Assembly: GCA_021827285.1 (NCBI GenBank)
Contig: JAKAWM010000156.1
Span: forward strand, 1-6,887
DNA length: 6,887 nt
Direction: 5' to 3'
Source of the DNA: Actinomycetes bacterium
GTDB lineage: Bacteria; Actinomycetota; Acidimicrobiia; Acidimicrobiales; Palsa-688
In this document: positions 5,831 to 6,887 of the stretch, one piece after another
Layout of the letters: the number at the start of each line of letters is the position of its first letter
How positions within the stretch are numbered: the stretch's first letter is position 1
Notes under the pieces: model-generated
The model's input: the letters and a program-made list of their open reading frames with translations, nothing else
The model's database searches: none
What the model was told of the DNA's origin: nothing
Program-made: the position numbers and the translations under genes

Positions 5831-6887
5831 GGTCGTCAGTCACCATGGCCGACGTGGCTGCCCAGGCCAAGGTCGCCACGTCGACCGTGTCACATGTCGT
5901 CAACGGGACCCGGCCTGTGAGCCCCCAACTACGGGAGCGGGTCCTGGACGCTATAGAGCAGACGGGCTATTCGCCCAACAGGGTTGCCCGTTCGCTGGTG
6001 ACGTCGGACACTCATCTCATCGGCATCGTGATGTCGGCGCTCACTAACCGCTTCTTCGTGCCGGTTGTCGCTGCCATTGACCGGGCTGGCCGTCGCCACG
6101 GCTATAGCTCAGTTCTCGCCAACAGCAGCGACCGTGCCGATGACGAAGCCGAAGCGGTTAACATGCTGCTCAGCCGGCGGGTAGACGGGATAGTGCTTGC
6201 GCCCGCGGCAGGCGATAGAGGGCCCGTCCTGGACAGGCTCTTGGCAGAGGAGGTGCCGACCGTGCTCATCGATCGCTTTGCCGACGACCGCTTCGATCAG
6301 GTGGGGGTCGAGAACGTTGAGGCGGCCGCCAGCCTCGTCCAGCACCTGGCTGTTCTCGGGCACAGCCGGATCGCGCTTGTGAGCGGCCTCGGCGGTTTGT
6401 CGACCACTGACGAGCGAGTGGCGGGGTACCGCCTTGGTCTCGAGCGGGCTGGCTTGGGTTTCGAACGTGACCTTGTCTCGTGCGGGAAGTCCCAGGCGGG
6501 CCCCGCTGAGCGCGCACTCTCCGCCCTCCTTCGCATAGACGACCCTCCCACCGCCATCATTGCGGGGAACAACTACATGACAATTGGCGTGCTCCGAGAG
6601 TTGCAACGGCGCCAGATCCGTGTCCCGGACGACATGGCCGTGGTCGCTTACGATGATCTTGAGTTCGCCGAAGTGTTCCAGCCTAGGCTGACAGTAATAG
6701 CACAGCCCGTGTCGCAGATAGCCAGTAAGGCGGTGAGCCTCTTGATCAGGCGGATGGCCGGCAAGGATGGAGCGGCAGAGCCTCAGAAGATCCAGCTTCC
6801 CGGCATCTTTGTCCACCGCGAGTCGTGTGGTTGTGGCCTGAGAGGGCTGACGGGGGCGAAGGTGGGTAGCTCGGAGGGCGATCGGGC
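5827..6887 (+). CDS. LacI/GalR-family transcriptional regulator (3' end beyond window)
   Basis: This is a DNA-binding repressor that would release its operators on binding a sugar or sugar phosphate. The frame is open for 353 codons from the ATG at 5827 to the right edge without a stop. Residues 5-25 (VTMADVAAQAKVATSTVSHVV) form the helix-turn-helix, followed by NG..PVS and GYSPNRVARSLVT, the hinge helix with L57 at the CpG-intercalating position. The ligand domain follows: LIGIVMS, RRVDGIVLAP, PTVLIDR, GHSRIALVSG, TTDERVAGYRLGL, PTAIIAGNN, VPDDMAVVAYDD and LTVIAQPV. The usual C-terminal VHRES lies near residue 332-336, so the family core is complete; about 17 further residues run off the edge. 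An ATG at 5845 (codon 7) is an alternative start, but neither has a clear ribosome binding site. The gene diverges from the transport operon, and matching operator cores in both control regions make that operon its likely target. The effector is unknown, with pentoses suggested by context. Confidence 0.
   Translation, partial: MRSSVTMADVAAQAKVATSTVSHVVNGTRPVSPQLRERVLDAIEQTGYSPNRVARSLVTSDTHLIGIVMSALTNRFFVPVVAAIDRAGRRHGYSSVLANSSDRADDEAEAVNMLLSRRVDGIVLAPAAGDRGPVLDRLLAEEVPTVLIDRFADDRFDQVGVENVEAAASLVQHLAVLGHSRIALVSGLGGLSTTDERVAGYRLGLERAGLGFERDLVSCGKSQAGPAERALSALLRIDDPPTAIIAGNNYMTIGVLRELQRRQIRVPDDMAVVAYDDLEFAEVFQPRLTVIAQPVSQIASKAVSLLIRRMAGKDGAAEPQKIQLPGIFVHRESCGCGLRGLTGAKVGSSEGDR

Noticed and set aside
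6109..6816. Long minus-strand open frame of 235 codons
   Set aside because: It lies wholly antisense to the LacI-family gene, whose plus-strand translation matches the family along its full length. It is a GC-rich shadow frame.
1..6887. tRNA, rRNA, CRISPR array, riboswitch, defence or toxin-antitoxin genes
   Set aside because: I looked for these on both strands and saw no supporting repeats, motifs or domains.

Overview
The window is a high-GC sugar-uptake locus. Its codon use, GTG and TTG starts and GC-rich coding suggest an actinobacterium or a similar high-GC soil or acidophile lineage; this is inferred from style, with no taxonomic marker present. It holds one apparently intact transport operon and one apparently intact LacI-family regulator, set among at least three gene relics.

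Layout. 1-1133 (+): a xylulokinase-type FGGY kinase, cut by the left edge, with an internal deletion and a frame change near 270-280. 1134-1362: a convergent gap holding a terminator for the minus-strand operon. 4505-1363 (minus, in transcription order): a single-domain ABC ATPase, a RbsC/XylH-type permease and a periplasmic sugar-binding protein with a probable TTG start. 4506-4919 (minus): a scar between the operon promoter and the ATPase, made of a signal-peptide-like reading frame broken by a TGA, followed by the last few dozen codons of a family-2 glycoside hydrolase in two frames. 4971-5011: a predicted minus-strand promoter with overlapping LacI-type operator sequences. 5029-5709 (+): the C-terminal part of an IS1634-like transposase, frameshifted and missing a catalytic Asp. 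5710-5826: the regulator promoter region, with another operator-like core and a 13-codon leader ORF. 5827-6887 (+): a LacI/GalR-family repressor running off the right edge.

How it fits together. The regulator diverges from the transporter operon, and the same AGCG(C/A)T core with a central CpG occurs in both control regions. This suggests the regulator controls the operon and perhaps itself. The transporter and sensor look functional, while a sugar kinase and a glycosidase that could have fed the same pathway are both broken by internal loss. The pattern fits a pentose or glycoside utilisation locus in partial decay, with IS activity between regulator and operon. I found no clearly new system. 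The notable points are the operator cluster, the decay scars, the re-called start codons and the small ORF overlapping the regulator start.
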